From contig NZ_JASJUU010000002.1 in the NCBI RefSeq assembly GCF_030125375.1, forward strand, positions 205,968 through 269,967: 64,000 nucleotides of DNA. Direction: 5' to 3'. The notes under the pieces are model-generated. The model did no database searches. It was not told where the DNA came from and worked only from the letters and a program-made list of their open reading frames with translations. Shown here piece by piece: positions 1 to 9,362 of the stretch. Source of the stretch: Pseudoalteromonas umbrosa (GTDB taxonomy: Bacteria; Pseudomonadota; Gammaproteobacteria; Enterobacterales; Alteromonadaceae). The position numbers and the translations under genes were made by a program. Positions within the stretch are counted from its first letter, which is position 1. Each line of letters starts with the position of its first letter.

Positions 1-44
1 TAACACTCGATAAGTGCCTCTTTTATTTTTCCACTTAGAGAAAG

Positions 45-121
45 TGGCGGACGCGGGAGGATTCGAACCTCCGACCGCCTGGTTCGTAGCCAGGTACTCT
101 ATCCAGCTGAGCTACGCGTCC
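45..121 (-). tRNA. tRNA-Arg (anticodon ACG)
   Basis: On the minus strand the sequence folds as a 77-nt tRNA with an encoded CCA end. The acceptor stem GGACGCG/CGCGTCC is perfect, followed by discriminator G. The anticodon loop CTACGAA gives anticodon ACG, read as inosine-CG, so it decodes CGU/CGC/CGA arginine codons. The T-arm GGTTCGAATCC is canonical. It lies just downstream of a tRNA-Ser on the same strand, so the two may be co-transcribed. Confidence 0.97.
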
Positions 122-146
122 AATCACAAAGAAAACCATTAAATAA

Positions 147-239
147 TGGCGGAGGGGGAGGGATTCGAACCCTCGATAGGGCTACAAACCCTATACTCCC
201 TTAGCAGGGGAGCGCCTTCAGCCACTCGGCCACCTCTCC
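147..239 (-). tRNA. tRNA-Ser (anticodon GCT)
   Basis: This is a 93-nt class II tRNA with a long variable arm and an encoded CCA. The anticodon loop CTGCTAA gives GCT, for AGC/AGU serine codons. The T-stem GAGGG/CCCTC pairs fully. The acceptor stem reads GGAGAGG against CCCCTCC, so position 5:68 is an A-C mismatch as written. Otherwise the gene looks intact. It sits 25 nt upstream of tRNA-Arg on the same strand. Confidence 0.96.
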
Positions 240-359
240 GTCTTTGTGGGGCGTATAATATAGAACAGAAAAAATAAGTCAAACACTTTTCTTGTAAAAA
301 ATGACTATCTGGTGACAGATTGAACACACTGCCTTTTTTTCTAACAAATTGCTCTAATC

Positions 360-539
360 CTAATCATTTCTGGGGGTTGTGGGGTTCGAAAACTTGCTCA
401 TTAAACGCTGTTTGCGATCGAATACTTCTTCAAGGTAGGAGTCTAAATACCCCAATTTCTGAAATTCGATAATACATTGCCTACAATATTCCCTTCTTGC
501 AGCCTCATGCTTTAATTGTTCTTCGTCTAATTTCGGCAT
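360..539 (-). CDS. small hypothetical protein, 59 aa
   Basis: An open frame of 59 codons starts with ATG at 539 (MPKLDEEQLK...) and stops with TAG at 360. The product is highly charged and mostly helical in character, with a Cys-x2-Cys pair near residues 19-22 and no signal peptide or membrane segment. I do not recognise the family. No strong Shine-Dalgarno is visible before the ATG. The balanced, non-repetitive amino acid composition in an AT-rich gap argues for a real gene, but support is only moderate. Confidence 0.5.
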   Translation of the reverse strand: MPKLDEEQLKHEAARREYCRQCIIEFQKLGYLDSYLEEVFDRKQRLMSKFSNPTTPRND

Positions 540-905
540 AATCTATGTTTTCTTATAACTTATTATGTGTGATTCATCCTAAATGCCACGTCAGTATAGA
601 AATGCATTAAGAAATTGCCAACTAACTAGCTTGATAAAACACGCACCAATTTAAGAAACAACAATAATAAAACACTGTTTTCAAATGCAAAGGCAATAAT
701 TATTGAGAAAATAAAAATTATTTTTGAGAAATATCTTACACAGATAAAAGAAAAGCACCGCACAAATACTTTATAACAAAATACCCCTGATATTACTGAA
801 TTCTTTTAACTTATATGGAGCTATAAAAAGAATATGTCGCGCTAATGATCGTGCTCGATTAAGTAATGCAGAAATTATCAATGAAGATCTGAGGGCGTGA
901 ATCAA
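540..905. other. AT-rich intergenic region with a possible short coding remnant
   Basis: There is no convincing gene here. On the plus strand a frame ending in TGA at 898-900 reads like protein near its end (ANDRARLSNAEIINEDL) but has no ATG or ribosome-binding site upstream. It could be a decayed gene or chance. The rest is strongly AT-rich and lies behind the terminator of lysS. Confidence 0.35.
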
Positions 906-909
906 AAAA

Positions 910-933
910 AACGGCTTTCAAATGAAAGCCGTT
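910..933. terminator. rho-independent terminator, lysS side
   Basis: A 10-bp perfect stem (AACGGCTTTC / GAAAGCCGTT) with a 4-nt loop is flanked by A-runs and T-runs on both sides, so it can act in both directions. It lies 18 nt beyond the lysS stop codon and most likely ends the prfB-lysS transcript. Confidence 0.85.
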
Positions 934-951
934 TTTTCAATTAATCGGTTA

Positions 952-2493
952 TTAGTCCGCTTGCGGGCGCATATGCGGGAATAAAATAACATCTTTAATC
1001 GTTGGTGAATCAGTAAATAGCATAACTAAACGGTCAATACCGATTCCTTCACCCGCTGTTGGCGGTAAGCCATACTCCAGCGCTTGAATATAATCTGCAT
1101 CATAGTGCATCGCTTCATCATCACCAGCATCTTTTTCTTCAACCTGACGCGTAAAACGCTCAGCTTGGTCTTGCGCATCGTTGAGCTCAGAGAAGCCATT
1201 CGCAAGCTCGCGACCACCAACAAAAAACTCAAAACGGTCAGTGATGAATGGATTTTCATCATTACGACGTGCAAGTGGCGACACTTCCCACGGGTACTCA
1301 GTGATGAATGTTGGTTGAATTAACTTGTGCTCAGCGGTCTCTTCGAAGATCTCACATAAGAATTTGCCAGCACCCCATACACATTTCTCAGGGATCTTAA
1401 CATGTACTTTCTTTGCATAAGCGACTAGTTCATCAAAGTGGTTTTCAGGATCTTTGAAGATATGCGCGATTTCTTCAGCATCAGGACCATACTTGATGAT
1501 TGCATCTGCCATAGATAGGCGCTCGAACTGCTTACCGAAATCATATTCAATGGTCTCAATAACTTCGCCTTCAGCGTTCTTAACCGTGTTAATTACCGTT
1601 GTTGTACCAAGTACATCTTGTGCAACAGTACGAAGCATGTCTTCAGTTAAGTTCATTAGATCTTTGTAGTCAGCATATGCTTGGTAGAATTCAATCATTG
1701 TGAATTCTGGATTATGACGCGTTGAAAGACCTTCATTACGGAAGTTACGGTTAATCTCGAATACACGGTCAAAGCCACCAACGACTAAACGCTTAAGATA
1801 AAGCTCTGGTGCGATACGCAGGTACATGTCGATATCTAGCGCATTGTGGTGAGTCACGAAAGGACGTGCCGTTGCACCACCAGGAATAACCTGAAGCATT
1901 GGCGTTTCAACTTCCATGAAGTCACGCTCAGCTAAGAAACGGCGAATACCTTCAATTACTTTTGAACGAATACGGAAAGTCTCGCGTGTATCCATATTTG
2001 TAATCAAGTCAACGTAGCGCTGACGGTATTTCGCTTCCTGATCCGTTAAACCGTGAAACTTTTCAGGCAATGGACGCAGTGACTTAGTTAATAACTCATA
2101 CTGAACCATGTCTACGTAAAGATCGCCTTTACCTGACTTATGAAGTGGGCCTGAAACACCGATGATGTCACCAATATCTAGCTGGCCGTACTTTTCTTTC
2201 AGCGCTTTTTGCACATCTTTTGAAGCATACGCTTGGATACGACCTTTCATGTCTTGTAGTACAAGGAAAGGCCCGCGTTTAGCAAGAATACGACCTGCTA
2301 CCGACACCTGATGGTCTAACTCAACAAGCTCTTCTTTCGATTTATCACCAAACTTAGCCTGTAGATCAGCCGTATAGTCTTCGCGGCGGAAGGTGTTCGG
2401 GTGGCCATTGGCATCACAATTCTCACGAATTGCATCCAATTTAGCACGACGCTCAGCAATGAGTTTATTTTCGTCTTGGATTTGATCTGTCAT
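952..2493 (-). CDS. lysS: lysine--tRNA ligase, class II
   Basis: This 513-aa enzyme charges tRNA-Lys with lysine in the cytoplasm. An N-terminal OB-fold anticodon-binding domain (about residues 55-160) precedes the class II catalytic core. Visible signatures are motif 1 around [10 protein letters not shown], motif 2 with [14 protein letters not shown], and motif 3 ending [11 protein letters not shown]. Length matches bacterial LysRS (about 505 aa). It follows prfB by 27 nt on the same strand, the usual prfB-lysS operon, and is closed by a terminator at 910-933. Confidence 0.98.
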   Translation of the reverse strand: MTDQIQDENKLIAERRAKLDAIRENCDANGHPNTFRREDYTADLQAKFGDKSKEELVELDHQVSVAGRILAKRGPFLVLQDMKGRIQAYASKDVQKALKEKYGQLDIGDIIGVSGPLHKSGKGDLYVDMVQYELLTKSLRPLPEKFHGLTDQEAKYRQRYVDLITNMDTRETFRIRSKVIEGIRRFLAERDFMEVETPMLQVIPGGATARPFVTHHNALDIDMYLRIAPELYLKRLVVGGFDRVFEINRNFRNEGLSTRHNPEFTMIEFYQAYADYKDLMNLTEDMLRTVAQDVLGTTTVINTVKNAEGEVIETIEYDFGKQFERLSMADAIIKYGPDAEEIAHIFKDPENHFDELVAYAKKVHVKIPEKCVWGAGKFLCEIFEETAEHKLIQPTFITEYPWEVSPLARRNDENPFITDRFEFFVGGRELANGFSELNDAQDQAERFTRQVEEKDAGDDEAMHYDADYIQALEYGLPPTAGEGIGIDRLVMLFTDSPTIKDVILFPHMRPQAD

Positions 2494-2520
2494 TTTTTAG
2501 CTCTTAGTTTAGCTTGTTGA

Positions 2521-3619
2521 TTAAAGGCCTGATTTCAGGCTAGCTTCGATAAATTTATCTAAATCACCGTCTAATACTGCTTGAGTATTACGGTTTTCAA
2601 CGCCGGTACGTAAATCTTTAATACGAGAATCGTCCAATACGTATGAACGAATTTGACTACCCCAACCGATATCAGACTTAGCATCTTCTTGAGACTGCTT
2701 CTCGGCGTTTTGTTTTTTCATTTCAAGTTCAAACAATTTAGCTTTTAACTGCTTCATTGCTTGCGCTTTGTTTTTGTGCTGCGAACGGTCATTCTGACAC
2801 TGCACAACAGTATTCGTTGGTAAGTGGGTAATACGTACAGCAGACTCTGTACGGTTTACGTGCTGACCACCCGCACCCGACGCACGATATACATCAATAC
2901 GTAAATCCGCTGGGTTAATATCAATTTCAATATTGTCGTCAATTTCTGGGTAAATAAATGCAGAGGCAAATGAAGTATGACGACGACCTGTTGAGTCGAA
3001 TGGGCTCTTACGCACTAAGCGGTGTACACCAGTTTCTGTGCGTAACCAACCGTAAGCATATTCACCTGATACACGCACCGTTGCGCCTTTAATGCCGGCA
3101 ACATCACCATCAGTTGCTTCAACGATTTCAACTTTGAAGCCTTTTGCTTCAGCCCAGCGCAGATACATACGCAGAAGCATGTTACACCAGTCTTGCGCTT
3201 CAGTACCGCCCGAACCTGATTGTAAATCGATGTAGGCATCGTTGGCATCTTGCTCACCTGAGAACATACGGCGGAATTCTAGTTTTTCTAATTGACCAAC
3301 TAAGCCTTCTACTTCTTGCTGTGCTTCAACGAAAGTATCTTCATCTTCCGCTTCTACAGCAAGCTCTACCAAGCCTTCAGCATCGTCTGCGCCACCAACA
3401 AGGTTATCAATGGTTTCAACTATCGCTTCTAGATTCGATTTTTCACGGCCCAGCGCTTGGGCTTTTTCTGGCTCATTCCATACTGCTGGATCTTCAAGTT
3501 CGGCATTGACTTCCTCTAAACGCTCTTGTTTTAGAGCATAGTCAAAGATACCCCCGAAGAAGCTCAGTACGTTCGCGAATTTCCTTGATTTGGTTAATCA
3601 CAGGATTCACTTCAAACAT
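2521..3619 (-). CDS. prfB: peptide chain release factor 2 (programmed +1 frameshift)
   Basis: RF2 recognises UGA and UAA stop codons and triggers peptide release. The gene starts with ATG at 3619 behind a GGAG site. After 25 codons the zero frame meets an in-frame TGA at 3544-3542 in the context GGGGGT-AT-CTT-TGA-C. A +1 slip on CTT continues with GAC at 3543, giving 365 aa, the same length as E. coli RF2. The downstream frame holds the codon-recognition tripeptide SPF and the catalytic GGQ motif (GAGGQHVNR). The G-rich Shine-Dalgarno-like stretch upstream of CTT stimulates the slip in known cases, so RF2 level controls its own synthesis. It forms an operon with lysS. Confidence 0.97.
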
Positions 3620-3747
3620 CTACATTACTCCAATTTACGCCTTTAACATCTAGCCCATACACCGTAATTTCTTCGCTATGCTACGGCGTTTATTTAGACA
3701 GGCTATCTAAACGGCCAATAGTAACAAAATTTACTGCCATATATCAG

Positions 3748-3771
3748 CCCCAAAATACGATAATTTTGGGG
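3748..3771. repeat. inverted repeat between recJ and prfB
   Basis: Perfect 9-bp arms (CCCCAAAAT / ATTTTGGGG) surround a 6-nt loop. On the minus strand no T-run follows, so it is a poor intrinsic terminator for recJ. It could be a weak terminator or an operator for prfB, whose start lies about 130 nt downstream. Confidence 0.5.
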
Positions 3772-3824
3772 TTTCGCATGGATAACTAAGGTCATTTCGT
3801 TTAATCGCAAGAAAATATCCAAAA

Positions 3825-5555
3825 CTAGTTTGTGATGGCTTGGATCTCACGCACAATCAACTGCAATGAAAATTTACCTCTAAACTCGTTGATATCGAGT
3901 TGATACGCCACCTCAGCGAACTGGGCAGACATATTTGGCCACGCTCTCAAATCGACATTAAATGCGATAGCATCCACCAGCTTACCAGTCGGGTGTTTTA
4001 ACACTAATTTAAGGTGTTTTTCGGCAACCAAACGCTGCTGTACTAACTCAAAGCGCTCACTAAAAATTGGCTCAGGGAATTGCTGCCCCCAAGGCCCTGC
4101 CGCTTGGAGCATATTTGCAAAGTCCATATTAAAACACTCGCTCGGTAACGCACCATCGGTCAGCAACACGCTTTGTTTCAACTCTTCAGTCAATTGCTTT
4201 TCGACTTGTGCTTCAAACGCAGTTTTGAATTCAGCAAATTGTGACTCATTAATACTGAGCCCCGCCGCCATAGCATGACCACCGAACTTCAAAATGAGGC
4301 CTGGATTTTGTGTGTTAATGTGTTCCAATAGATCACGCATATGAACGCCTTCAATCGATCTACACGAACCTTTGATCTGACCATCATCCCCTTGCGCAAA
4401 AATCACCGCTGGTCTGTGATATTTTTCCTTCAGTCGACCAGCCAAGATACCAATAACACCTTGATGCCAGTCATCCTGATACAAACACACCGCCGTTGGT
4501 ACGCTTTGGTTTTTATTGCTTAATCGCTCTAAAACGGCGTTTGCTTCTTGCTGCATACCTTGCTCTATTTCGCGCCTTTCATGATTTAAGCTATCAAGCT
4601 CATTCGCAATCCGGCGCGCTTGAAATTCATCTTTCGCTAACAGACAAGCTATACCCAAGCTCATGTCATCCAAACGACCCGCCGCATTGAGCCTTGGTGC
4701 TAACGAAAAACCAAAATCACTGGCCGTTAAACGGTTCATATTACGATTAGAAACTTCAATCAGGGCTTTTATTCCAGGTCGTGTTTGGCCGTTTTTTATA
4801 CGAGCCAGACCTTGAAAAACCAAAGTACGGTTGTTTGCATCTAACGCAACCACATCGGCCACTGTGCCCAATGCCACAATATCGAGTAATGAGGCTAAAT
4901 TGGGTTCTGGACGTTGGCTATTTTCAAAATAAGACACCGAGCGCAGATGATGTCGCAATGCAATTAATAGATAGAATGCAACCCCAACACCAGCTATCGA
5001 CTTTGATGGAAATTGACAATCATGGCGGTTCGGATTAATGATTGCGTCTGCTTTAGGCAACTGCTCGCCCTGTAAATGGTGATCGGTCACGATAACTTTG
5101 ATGCCAGCGGCCTTTACAATATCGATACCCGCAATACAAGAGATACCATTATCAACGGTTATCACAAGATCTGGACCTAATTGTACTATTTGCTCGGCTA
5201 ATGCTGGACTAAGCCCATAACCCAGACTAAATCTATCTGGCACCAAATAATCAACATGATTAAATCCAAACTCGGGCAACCCTTGCATTAATACCGCAGT
5301 ACTGGTTGCGCCATCAGCATCAAAATCACCAACAATCAGAATGCGTTGCTGCGCACTTAGTGTCGTTGCCAAAATCTCACAAGCCACTGTTATATCTTTA
5401 AATAGCTTAAAATCTAGCAGTGTCGCTGCACTGTTATTTAACTCAGTCGCAGATTGCACTCCACGTGAGGCATAAAGCTGTTTAATGACTGGATGAAGAT
5501 TATCCGGCAAGTAGCTATCATCAACATGCTGTCGAGGCTGGATCTTAGTTTGCAT
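3825..5555 (-). CDS. recJ: single-stranded-DNA-specific 5'-3' exonuclease RecJ
   Basis: The 576-aa protein degrades single-stranded DNA from 5' ends in recombination and mismatch/base-excision repair. DHH-family metal-binding motifs are clear: DFDADG (residues 77-82), VDNGI, and VTDHH (156-160). A DHHA1 region with GGHAMAAG follows in the second half and an OB-like domain closes the protein. Length matches E. coli RecJ (577 aa). It lies between dsbC and prfB in the conserved xerD-dsbC-recJ-prfB-lysS order. A terminator after dsbC suggests recJ has its own promoter in 5556-5638. Confidence 0.97.
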   Translation of the reverse strand: MQTKIQPRQHVDDSYLPDNLHPVIKQLYASRGVQSATELNNSAATLLDFKLFKDITVACEILATTLSAQQRILIVGDFDADGATSTAVLMQGLPEFGFNHVDYLVPDRFSLGYGLSPALAEQIVQLGPDLVITVDNGISCIAGIDIVKAAGIKVIVTDHHLQGEQLPKADAIINPNRHDCQFPSKSIAGVGVAFYLLIALRHHLRSVSYFENSQRPEPNLASLLDIVALGTVADVVALDANNRTLVFQGLARIKNGQTRPGIKALIEVSNRNMNRLTASDFGFSLAPRLNAAGRLDDMSLGIACLLAKDEFQARRIANELDSLNHERREIEQGMQQEANAVLERLSNKNQSVPTAVCLYQDDWHQGVIGILAGRLKEKYHRPAVIFAQGDDGQIKGSCRSIEGVHMRDLLEHINTQNPGLILKFGGHAMAAGLSINESQFAEFKTAFEAQVEKQLTEELKQSVLLTDGALPSECFNMDFANMLQAAGPWGQQFPEPIFSERFELVQQRLVAEKHLKLVLKHPTGKLVDAIAFNVDLRAWPNMSAQFAEVAYQLDINEFRGKFSLQLIVREIQAITN

Positions 5556-5638
5556 AGAACTCTGATTACTCTTTATCTGACTTTAGTTATTCCAGTTTGC
5601 GGCTACAAATAAGTGGATAGATAACATTTGCAGGCACA

Positions 5639-5662
5639 AAAAAAGGCCTGACGGCCTTTTTT
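5639..5662 (-). terminator. rho-independent terminator after dsbC
   Basis: A-run, GGCC, loop TGAC, GGCC, T-run. Read on the minus strand the hairpin is followed by a T-tract, so it should end the xerD-dsbC transcript before recJ. Confidence 0.85.
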
Positions 5663-5690
5663 ATCATTATGGGTCTATTATACGTAAAGC

Positions 5691-6422
5691 TTAAGACTTT
5701 GCATTTCTTTCTAGTGAAGCAGCTAGTTCGGCTGCAGGCTGATAGCCTGGAATGATCGTGCCATCATCAAGAATAATTGCAGGTGTACCAGTCACACCAA
5801 ACTTCTGACCTAGCTGATAATGCTCAGCAACTGGTGCTGTACAATCTTTTACATCAGCAACAGGATTACCCGCTTTCGCCTCTGTCATCGCGTTTGCAGA
5901 GTCTTGTGCACACCAAACATTCATTAAGTCTTCATAGCCTTGGCTTTGAATGCCACCACGTGGAAAAGCCAGATATTTGACCGTGATCCCAGCTTCTAAA
6001 TAATCTTCTAACTCACGGTGAAGCTTACGACAATAACCACAAGTGATATCGGTAAAAATCGTGACCTGATGCTTCTCGTCTTTTGCTTTGTAGACAATCA
6101 TTGAGTCTTCGTATTGCTTTAAGCCTTCTTTACGTACACCACTCAACGCATCTTCTGTCAGGTTTTTTCTATTTGGAATATCGATTAATGCGCCCTGCAT
6201 TAAATAACGGCCATCAGTGCTCGAATAAAACACACCGCGGTCGGTGATCACGGTTTTCAACCCCGGAATTGGGCTATCAGTAATTTCATTCACTGATAAA
6301 CCAAGGCCAGCAAGTGATTGCTGAATTGGGTTAATTGCAAAAACACCTTCTTTTTGCGTTGCCTCTTCTGCATAAGCAGAAGCACTGACCGCAAGCGCGG
6401 CTGCTAAAAATAACTTTTTCAT
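5691..6422 (-). CDS. dsbC: thiol:disulfide interchange protein DsbC
   Basis: This is a periplasmic disulfide isomerase, normally kept reduced by DsbD. I chose the ATG at 6422 because it starts a clean signal peptide (MKKLFLAAALAVSASAYA) after a GAGA-rich site; a start 27 nt earlier would only add a polar tail. The mature protein has an N-terminal dimerisation domain and a thioredoxin fold with CGYC at residues 128-131 and the cis-proline loop GTPAII. Length (243 aa) is close to E. coli DsbC (236 aa). It lies 64 nt downstream of xerD on the same strand. Confidence 0.96.
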   Translation of the reverse strand: MKKLFLAAALAVSASAYAEEATQKEGVFAINPIQQSLAGLGLSVNEITDSPIPGLKTVITDRGVFYSSTDGRYLMQGALIDIPNRKNLTEDALSGVRKEGLKQYEDSMIVYKAKDEKHQVTIFTDITCGYCRKLHRELEDYLEAGITVKYLAFPRGGIQSQGYEDLMNVWCAQDSANAMTEAKAGNPVADVKDCTAPVAEHYQLGQKFGVTGTPAIILDDGTIIPGYQPAAELAASLERNAKS

Positions 6423-6485
6423 CTTTGTTCTCGTAAATTCGTTTTTCATTCACCAATAGGACCGTAAAACCACAAAAAAATTCCA

Positions 6486-7412
6486 TTAAGCCCTAGGATG
6501 ATGTTGCTCGTGCAGGGATTTTAAACGCTCACTAGCAACATGGGTATAAATTTGTGTCGTTGACAAGTCACTATGACCCAACATCATTTGCACAACGCGT
6601 AAGTCTGCTCCATGATTCAGCAAGTGTGTTGCAAATGCATGACGTAACGTATGTGGAGATAACGGAGACTTAACATCAGCCAACATAGCATAGTGTTTGA
6701 TTCTATGCCAAAAAGTTTGCCGTGTCATACCTATGCCGCGCTTAGATGGAAAGACAAAATCGTTGGCATGTTTGACCATTTGAGGCCTACCAATATTTAA
6801 AAATTGTTCCACCCAGCGCAATGACTCTTCACCCATTGGCACCATACGTTCTTTGCCCCCCTTGCCTTTAACTAATACAACGGCTTGACGCAAGTTGATT
6901 TGCTCTATTCTCAAACCAACCAATTCCGTGACTCGAAGGCCTGTTGCATACAGTAGTTCCAACATGGCTTTGTCTCTGAGTCCCATCGCATCTTCAACGT
7001 CCGGCGCATTCAACAAAGCTTCGACCTCTTGCTCTGATAGCGTTTTTGGTAAAGATTGTACTGTTTTAGGCTGTGCAATATTAACCAGTGGACTTTGACT
7101 GATTTTTTTCTGGTTAACCCAATAAAGATAAAACCGCTTCAAGGCACTAATAGAGCGGGCTGTACTTCGTGGTTTAAGACCCAGATCAACGCGGTATGCT
7201 AGATAGGCTTCTACATCTGTCACATTGATGGACAATATATCTTGGCCATCAAGCTGCATCCGTATAAAACTTGAAAACTTCTCCAAATCGGTTCGATACG
7301 CTGAAATGGTATTGTCGCTCAGCCCCTGCTCTAAAAATAAGGCGTCTAAGAATGATTCTATCGGATCGAAATCATCCTCTTCTATTTCTAATATGGTTTC
7401 TTGTTCGTTCAC
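6486..7412 (-). CDS. xerD: site-specific tyrosine recombinase XerD
   Basis: XerD acts with XerC at the dif site to resolve chromosome dimers. The 308-aa protein has an N-terminal SAM-like DNA-binding domain and a C-terminal catalytic domain with R160 (ATGLR), a GKGGKER beta-hairpin, H254xxR257 (SPHTLRH), H280 (LGH) and nucleophile Y289. The start is GTG; an in-frame TGA lies four codons upstream, and no ATG occurs before the conserved N-terminus. About 14 extra acidic residues (EIEEDDFD) precede the usual XerD start. It is divergent from fldB, as in E. coli. Confidence 0.96.
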   Translation of the reverse strand: MNEQETILEIEEDDFDPIESFLDALFLEQGLSDNTISAYRTDLEKFSSFIRMQLDGQDILSINVTDVEAYLAYRVDLGLKPRSTARSISALKRFYLYWVNQKKISQSPLVNIAQPKTVQSLPKTLSEQEVEALLNAPDVEDAMGLRDKAMLELLYATGLRVTELVGLRIEQINLRQAVVLVKGKGGKERMVPMGEESLRWVEQFLNIGRPQMVKHANDFVFPSKRGIGMTRQTFWHRIKHYAMLADVKSPLSPHTLRHAFATHLLNHGADLRVVQMMLGHSDLSTTQIYTHVASERLKSLHEQHHPRA

Positions 7413-7489
7413 GGGCTGCCTGTATCAATTGATTAAACCTTAAGGTAGACTGCCCCCATATAATAACAGCCATTTGAGTGAAGAATACA

Positions 7490-8011
7490 ATGCAAATCGG
7501 GTTATTTTACGGTTCAACAACCTGTTATACAGAAATGGCCGCTGAAAAAATACAAGAAATCATTGGTAAAGATGTCATTTCTTTACACAACATCAAAGAT
7601 GAACCATTGAAAAATGCAGAGCAATTCGACTTTATAATCTTTGGTATTTCAACGTGGGACTTTGGTGAATTACAAGAAGACTGGGAATCACATTGGGACG
7701 ACATCGATGGTGTTGAACTCAGTGGAAAGACCATTGCCTTATTTGGCATGGGCGATCAGCAAGGTTACGGCCAATGGTTCCAAGATGCACTGGGTATGCT
7801 GCATGATAAAATTGCCCCGCAAGGTGTAAATTTCATTGGTTTTTGGCCAAATTCAGATGACTATGAATTTGAAGCATCAAAAGCACTGACAGAAGATGGA
7901 AAACATTTTGTCGGTTTGGCTTTAGATGAAGACAGCCAATATGAAAAAAGTGATGAGCGTATCGCGACTTGGATTGAACAAGTTATGACTGAATACGCAG
8001 CGACACTATAA
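7490..8011 (+). CDS. fldB: flavodoxin FldB
   Basis: This is a 173-aa long-chain flavodoxin, an FMN electron carrier. The N-terminal phosphate-binding loop GSTTCYTE, the tryptophan-rich FMN loop [12 protein letters not shown] and the second loop around [10 protein letters not shown] are all present. I chose the ATG at 7490, placed 6 nt after GAAG; a GTG 12 nt upstream in frame is less likely. Length equals that of E. coli FldB, and the divergent position next to xerD is also conserved, which favours FldB over FldA. Confidence 0.93.
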   Translation: MQIGLFYGSTTCYTEMAAEKIQEIIGKDVISLHNIKDEPLKNAEQFDFIIFGISTWDFGELQEDWESHWDDIDGVELSGKTIALFGMGDQQGYGQWFQDALGMLHDKIAPQGVNFIGFWPNSDDYEFEASKALTEDGKHFVGLALDEDSQYEKSDERIATWIEQVMTEYAATL

Positions 8012-8018
8012 ATGCATG

Positions 8019-8038
8019 TGAGCGGGCACACCCGCTCA
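8019..8038. terminator. hairpin between convergent fldB and the HEAGH gene
   Basis: Perfect 8-bp stem TGAGCGGG / CCCGCTCA with a 4-nt loop lies 8 nt after fldB and 9 nt before the end of the facing gene. No T-run follows on either strand, so it may be a weak bidirectional terminator. Confidence 0.5.
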
Positions 8039-8046
8039 TACAACCT

Positions 8047-8556
8047 TCAAGCCCAAGAAACCTGTCTGATCCACGTCTGCATTTTTGGAAACCCGTGCTC
8101 TTTGCAGCTCATCTGATAAGCACCTAATAGCGGATGACCGATTCCTCCACCTTGTTCAAACGCATTAATTAAGCTCTCACTATTGCCTCTGTATCCCGCG
8201 TCATGAAATACAACATTAAGAGAAAAACCAAGATGCTTTGCAGCCGCGACGGACCATGCTGTCGCCGCCATTTCCTCACCCATCATTTGCTGTTTTGGGC
8301 GTTGATGCTTTAATCCGGTTTTATAAATATCACCATCTAAAAGGTGTCGCTCTTTTGGTTCGCATACGGCGTAATGCCCTGCTTCATGCAATATATCACC
8401 GGGGTAAATCAGTTTATCCAAGTCTAATTCTAACACCCCTTGGTTATGTCTAAGCCCAGGTAAGAAAGTCTTTTGCGCAAAGCTCACCACCTTATATGGC
8501 AAACCTATTTCGTCTAAAAAGCCCAAAACTAGCTTTATTTGTTGTGCCCGCTCCAT
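8047..8556 (-). CDS. conserved hypothetical protein with HEAGH zinc-binding-like motif
   Basis: The product is 169 aa. The ATG at 8556 sits 6 nt after AGGAG; the GTG one codon earlier is too close to that site. Residues 57-61 read HEAGH, the HExxH pattern of zinc metallopeptidases, inside a hydrophobic stretch (PGDILHEAGHYAV). A second acidic stretch, GEEMAATAWSVAAAKHLG, might supply a third ligand. There is no signal peptide or membrane segment. I cannot assign a substrate. It is convergent with fldB and follows trmN on the same strand after 40 nt. Confidence 0.85.
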   Translation of the reverse strand: MERAQQIKLVLGFLDEIGLPYKVVSFAQKTFLPGLRHNQGVLELDLDKLIYPGDILHEAGHYAVCEPKERHLLDGDIYKTGLKHQRPKQQMMGEEMAATAWSVAAAKHLGFSLNVVFHDAGYRGNSESLINAFEQGGGIGHPLLGAYQMSCKEHGFPKMQTWIRQVSWA

Positions 8557-8596
8557 CACACTCTCCTTTCATTTCGCATTCACTCGTACACAGCCT

Positions 8597-9295
8597 TTAC
8601 ATTTTTAAATAAAAAGCACGACACAAATGCGTATATTCTGCACTGTACTGATTATTGCCATCATATATACACAGAGACTCTGTCGCCAATGCCTGCTCTA
8701 CTTTAGATAATTCAAACATAATCCGTGACACAGGTTTTGAAGGCGTCGTTTTAACGTTGCATTGGCGAGTCAAAAATAATCCTTGTGATTGTGCTTGTTC
8801 AATAAATCTATGCGCACCATCTGCAGGTAATATAATAGCCAGCCTGCCACATTCAGTGGACAGGCGCAAAAACGATGAAATTAAGTCTGCAAAACTAAGA
8901 CTATCTGTATGCCTTGCTAAATTTCTCTGTGCATTTTCTCCTTTCAAGCTTGCTTGAAAATAAGGTGGGTTGCTAAGTATCAAATCAAACTTATCCAGCG
9001 ATTCAAATTCTTGCACAGCAATGCGATGTAATCGAATATCCGGCCAAGGAGAGCACGCAATATTATGGCTTGCATCTTTACTTGCCTGCTCGTCTATTTC
9101 AATTGCAGATAATGTTAGGTCTGGTAACCGCTGTTTTACCATTAAACTCAACAACCCCGTCCCTGCACCTATATCAAGTACATTTTTCGCATTATCGAGA
9201 GATAACCACGCGCCAAACATGATCCCATCCGTTGAAACCTTCATTGCGGCATGGTTTTGGTCAATTTTAAATTGTTTAAATGCAAAGCTTGCCAT
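8597..9295 (-). CDS. trmN: tRNA1(Val) (adenine(37)-N6)-methyltransferase
   Basis: This SAM-dependent enzyme (YfiC family) methylates N6 of A37 in tRNA-Val. The start is ATG 9295 (MASFAFKQF), 6 nt after AAGG; an upstream in-frame start would add 10 unlikely residues. SAM motif I is DIGAGTG (41-47) and the N6-adenine methylase motif NPPY is at 109-112. At 232 aa it matches the family. It is divergent from srmB with 67 nt between, the same arrangement as yfiC-srmB in E. coli. Confidence 0.93.
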   Translation of the reverse strand: MASFAFKQFKIDQNHAAMKVSTDGIMFGAWLSLDNAKNVLDIGAGTGLLSLMVKQRLPDLTLSAIEIDEQASKDASHNIACSPWPDIRLHRIAVQEFESLDKFDLILSNPPYFQASLKGENAQRNLARHTDSLSFADLISSFLRLSTECGRLAIILPADGAHRFIEQAQSQGLFLTRQCNVKTTPSKPVSRIMFELSKVEQALATESLCIYDGNNQYSAEYTHLCRAFYLKM

Positions 9296-9362
9296 ATTGC
9301 ACCTTTTAGAAAACGCCAAGCACAAGTATAATTCCGCTATTGTCCTTTATTTGTGATGCATT

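Noticed and set aside
775..900. Open frame on the plus strand ending ...ANDRARLSNAEIINEDLRA
   Set aside because: It lacks an ATG and ribosome-binding site and runs into AT-rich sequence upstream; at best a remnant.
3144..3509. 121-codon open frame antisense to prfB
   Set aside because: It lies entirely opposite a well-supported gene and its composition is that of an antisense shadow.
3748..3771. Inverted repeat as the recJ terminator
   Set aside because: No T-run follows on the minus strand; listed only as a repeat.
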